Source of the DNA: Gammaproteobacteria bacterium
Lineage (GTDB): Bacteria > Pseudomonadota > Gammaproteobacteria > SZUA-21
Direction of reading: 5' to 3'
Length of the DNA stretch: 6,846 nucleotides
NCBI GenBank assembly: GCA_003233075.1
Contig: QIKQ01000149.1
Span: forward strand, 1 to 6,846
The notes below the pieces were generated by a model that saw only the letters and a list, made by a program, of their open reading frames with translations, did no database searches and was not told the DNA's origin. This document shows, piece after piece, positions 6,351-6,846 of the stretch. The position numbers and the translations under genes are program-made. Positions within the stretch are counted from its first letter, which is position 1. Every line of letters begins with the position of its first letter.

Positions 6351-6846
6351 ACCAGCAATCGCTGCAATAACGGCAGGTGCGCCAAGACCGCCCGTTGCTG
6401 CTGTTACGGCAACTCCGACAACCACAGCAGCAGCTATCCCCGCGACCTGCCCCCAGGTCCACTTACCAGTATGATCTACGTTTCCTATGGGATTATTTTT
6501 AACGTATGCATAAACGTTAAGTCCATCCTCGATTCCTATTGGGTCTGCCGAATTCCATCGTCCTAACCATAGAGCATAATATCTTGCGCCATGATAACTA
6601 AAACCACTTTCTTCATCTCGCTCCTTACCTGTATATCTATACTGCTTAGATTTAACTTCTCTTAATGTTCTACCTGCTTGATAAGAAGTACTGCCAAACG
6701 GATAGTACTCTTCATAAGAAATTAGTTGCGCATTATCGTCCAGCTCAGTTACACAACTGCTCAATGAATTATTTAACTGATAGCGATCTAGAATCGTTAT
6801 AGCGAAGTGAGGTGTGGATTTATCTATTGTTTTAGTTTCAACTAAT
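6348..6846 (-). CDS. TcC/RHS-family protein, 3' end of the RHS-repeat-associated core, partial at right edge
   Basis: RHS/TcC proteins form a beta-strand cage that encloses, and releases by autoproteolysis, a variable C-terminal toxin. The frame is open from the right edge, so the gene starts outside the window; a TTG at 6764 that could serve as a start has no biological support because RHS homology continues upstream (LDRYQLNNSLSSCVTELDD). Core motifs follow in the usual order: LISYEEYYPFGSTSYQAG, YRYTGKERDEESG, YHGARYYALWLGRWNSADP, then GLNVYAYVKNNP and VDHTGKW, ending at 6459. In this last block the conserved core aspartates of the autocleavage region are kept (ADPIG, IEDGLN, VDHTG), so cleavage after the core is plausible. 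A hydrophobic Ala/Val/Gly stretch of about 30 residues comes next, as is common behind RHS cores, and the frame ends at a TGA (6350-6348) followed by an open in-frame toxin segment. The TYEEYYPFG-type and GLNxYxYVxNNP motifs resemble TcC more than the contact-dependent Rhs of enterobacteria, but TcC versus other RHS rests also on the adjacent TcA gene. Confidence 0.88.
   Translation of the reverse strand, partial: LVETKTIDKSTPHFAITILDRYQLNNSLSSCVTELDDNAQLISYEEYYPFGSTSYQAGRTLREVKSKQYRYTGKERDEESGFSYHGARYYALWLGRWNSADPIGIEDGLNVYAYVKNNPIGNVDHTGKWTWGQVAGIAAAVVVGVAVTAATGGLGAPAVIAAIAG

Noticed and set aside
5827..6566. Plus-strand ORFs of 131, 115 and 75 codons opposite the RHS core and cargo
   Set aside because: Their Ala-, Cys- or Thr-rich translations are complements of the Ala/Gly/Arg-rich cargo; the minus strand carries the RHS homology.
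1..6846. CRISPR array, tRNA, rRNA or insertion sequence
   Set aside because: No direct repeats with spacers, cloverleaf sequence, rRNA motifs, terminal inverted repeats or transposase frames were seen.

Overview
The window holds part of a toxin complex (Tc/RHS) locus, read entirely on the minus strand. It looks like a bacterium of low to moderate GC content. Samples I counted range from about 32% GC in the Lys-rich part of the TcA gene to about 55% in the toxin region. A gammaproteobacterium is plausible because Tc loci are common there, but nothing in the window fixes the genus.

Layout in the direction of transcription (right to left). (1) 6846-6348: the 3' end of a TcC/RHS-type gene, entering from beyond the right edge, with the RHS-repeat-associated core that builds and closes the cage. 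It stops at a TGA at 6350-6348. (2) 6347-5358: the same frame stays open for 329 more codons. These encode an Ala/Gly/Arg-rich, almost Lys-free segment ending in a small domain that resembles the deaminase-fold toxins of polymorphic toxin systems (DAE, then a C-x-x-C motif). This is evidently the toxic C-terminus of the same protein, now separated from its cage by one stop codon. (3) A 47-bp spacer with a good ribosome binding site. (4) 5310 to beyond the left edge: a giant TcA-type gene with an N-terminal transthyretin-like domain, a long Lys-rich helical region, the VRP1 (Salmonella virulence plasmid 28.1 kDa A) signature, the ABC-toxin N-terminal region and the start of the neuraminidase-like domain. 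Its frame breaks near 761-773, where one A appears to be missing from one of two A5 runs. The -1 frame then continues without a stop to the left edge.

In known Tc systems TcA forms the pentameric, receptor-binding injection channel, and TcB plus TcC form a hollow cocoon that holds the autocleaved, unfolded TcC C-terminus until it is pushed through TcA into a target cell. The genes here fit that scheme: a TcC-like carrier with a deaminase-like cargo, and its TcA injector directly downstream, probably in one operon. No TcB is visible in this window; it may be fused to or lie before the RHS gene, off the right edge. No immunity gene follows the toxin.

The main points for a second look are the deaminase-like Tc cargo without an immunity gene, the TGA exactly between cage and cargo, the TcA frameshift, and the strong Lys depletion of the cargo. 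Both lesions could be sequencing errors, recent gene decay, or (less likely) a programmed event.
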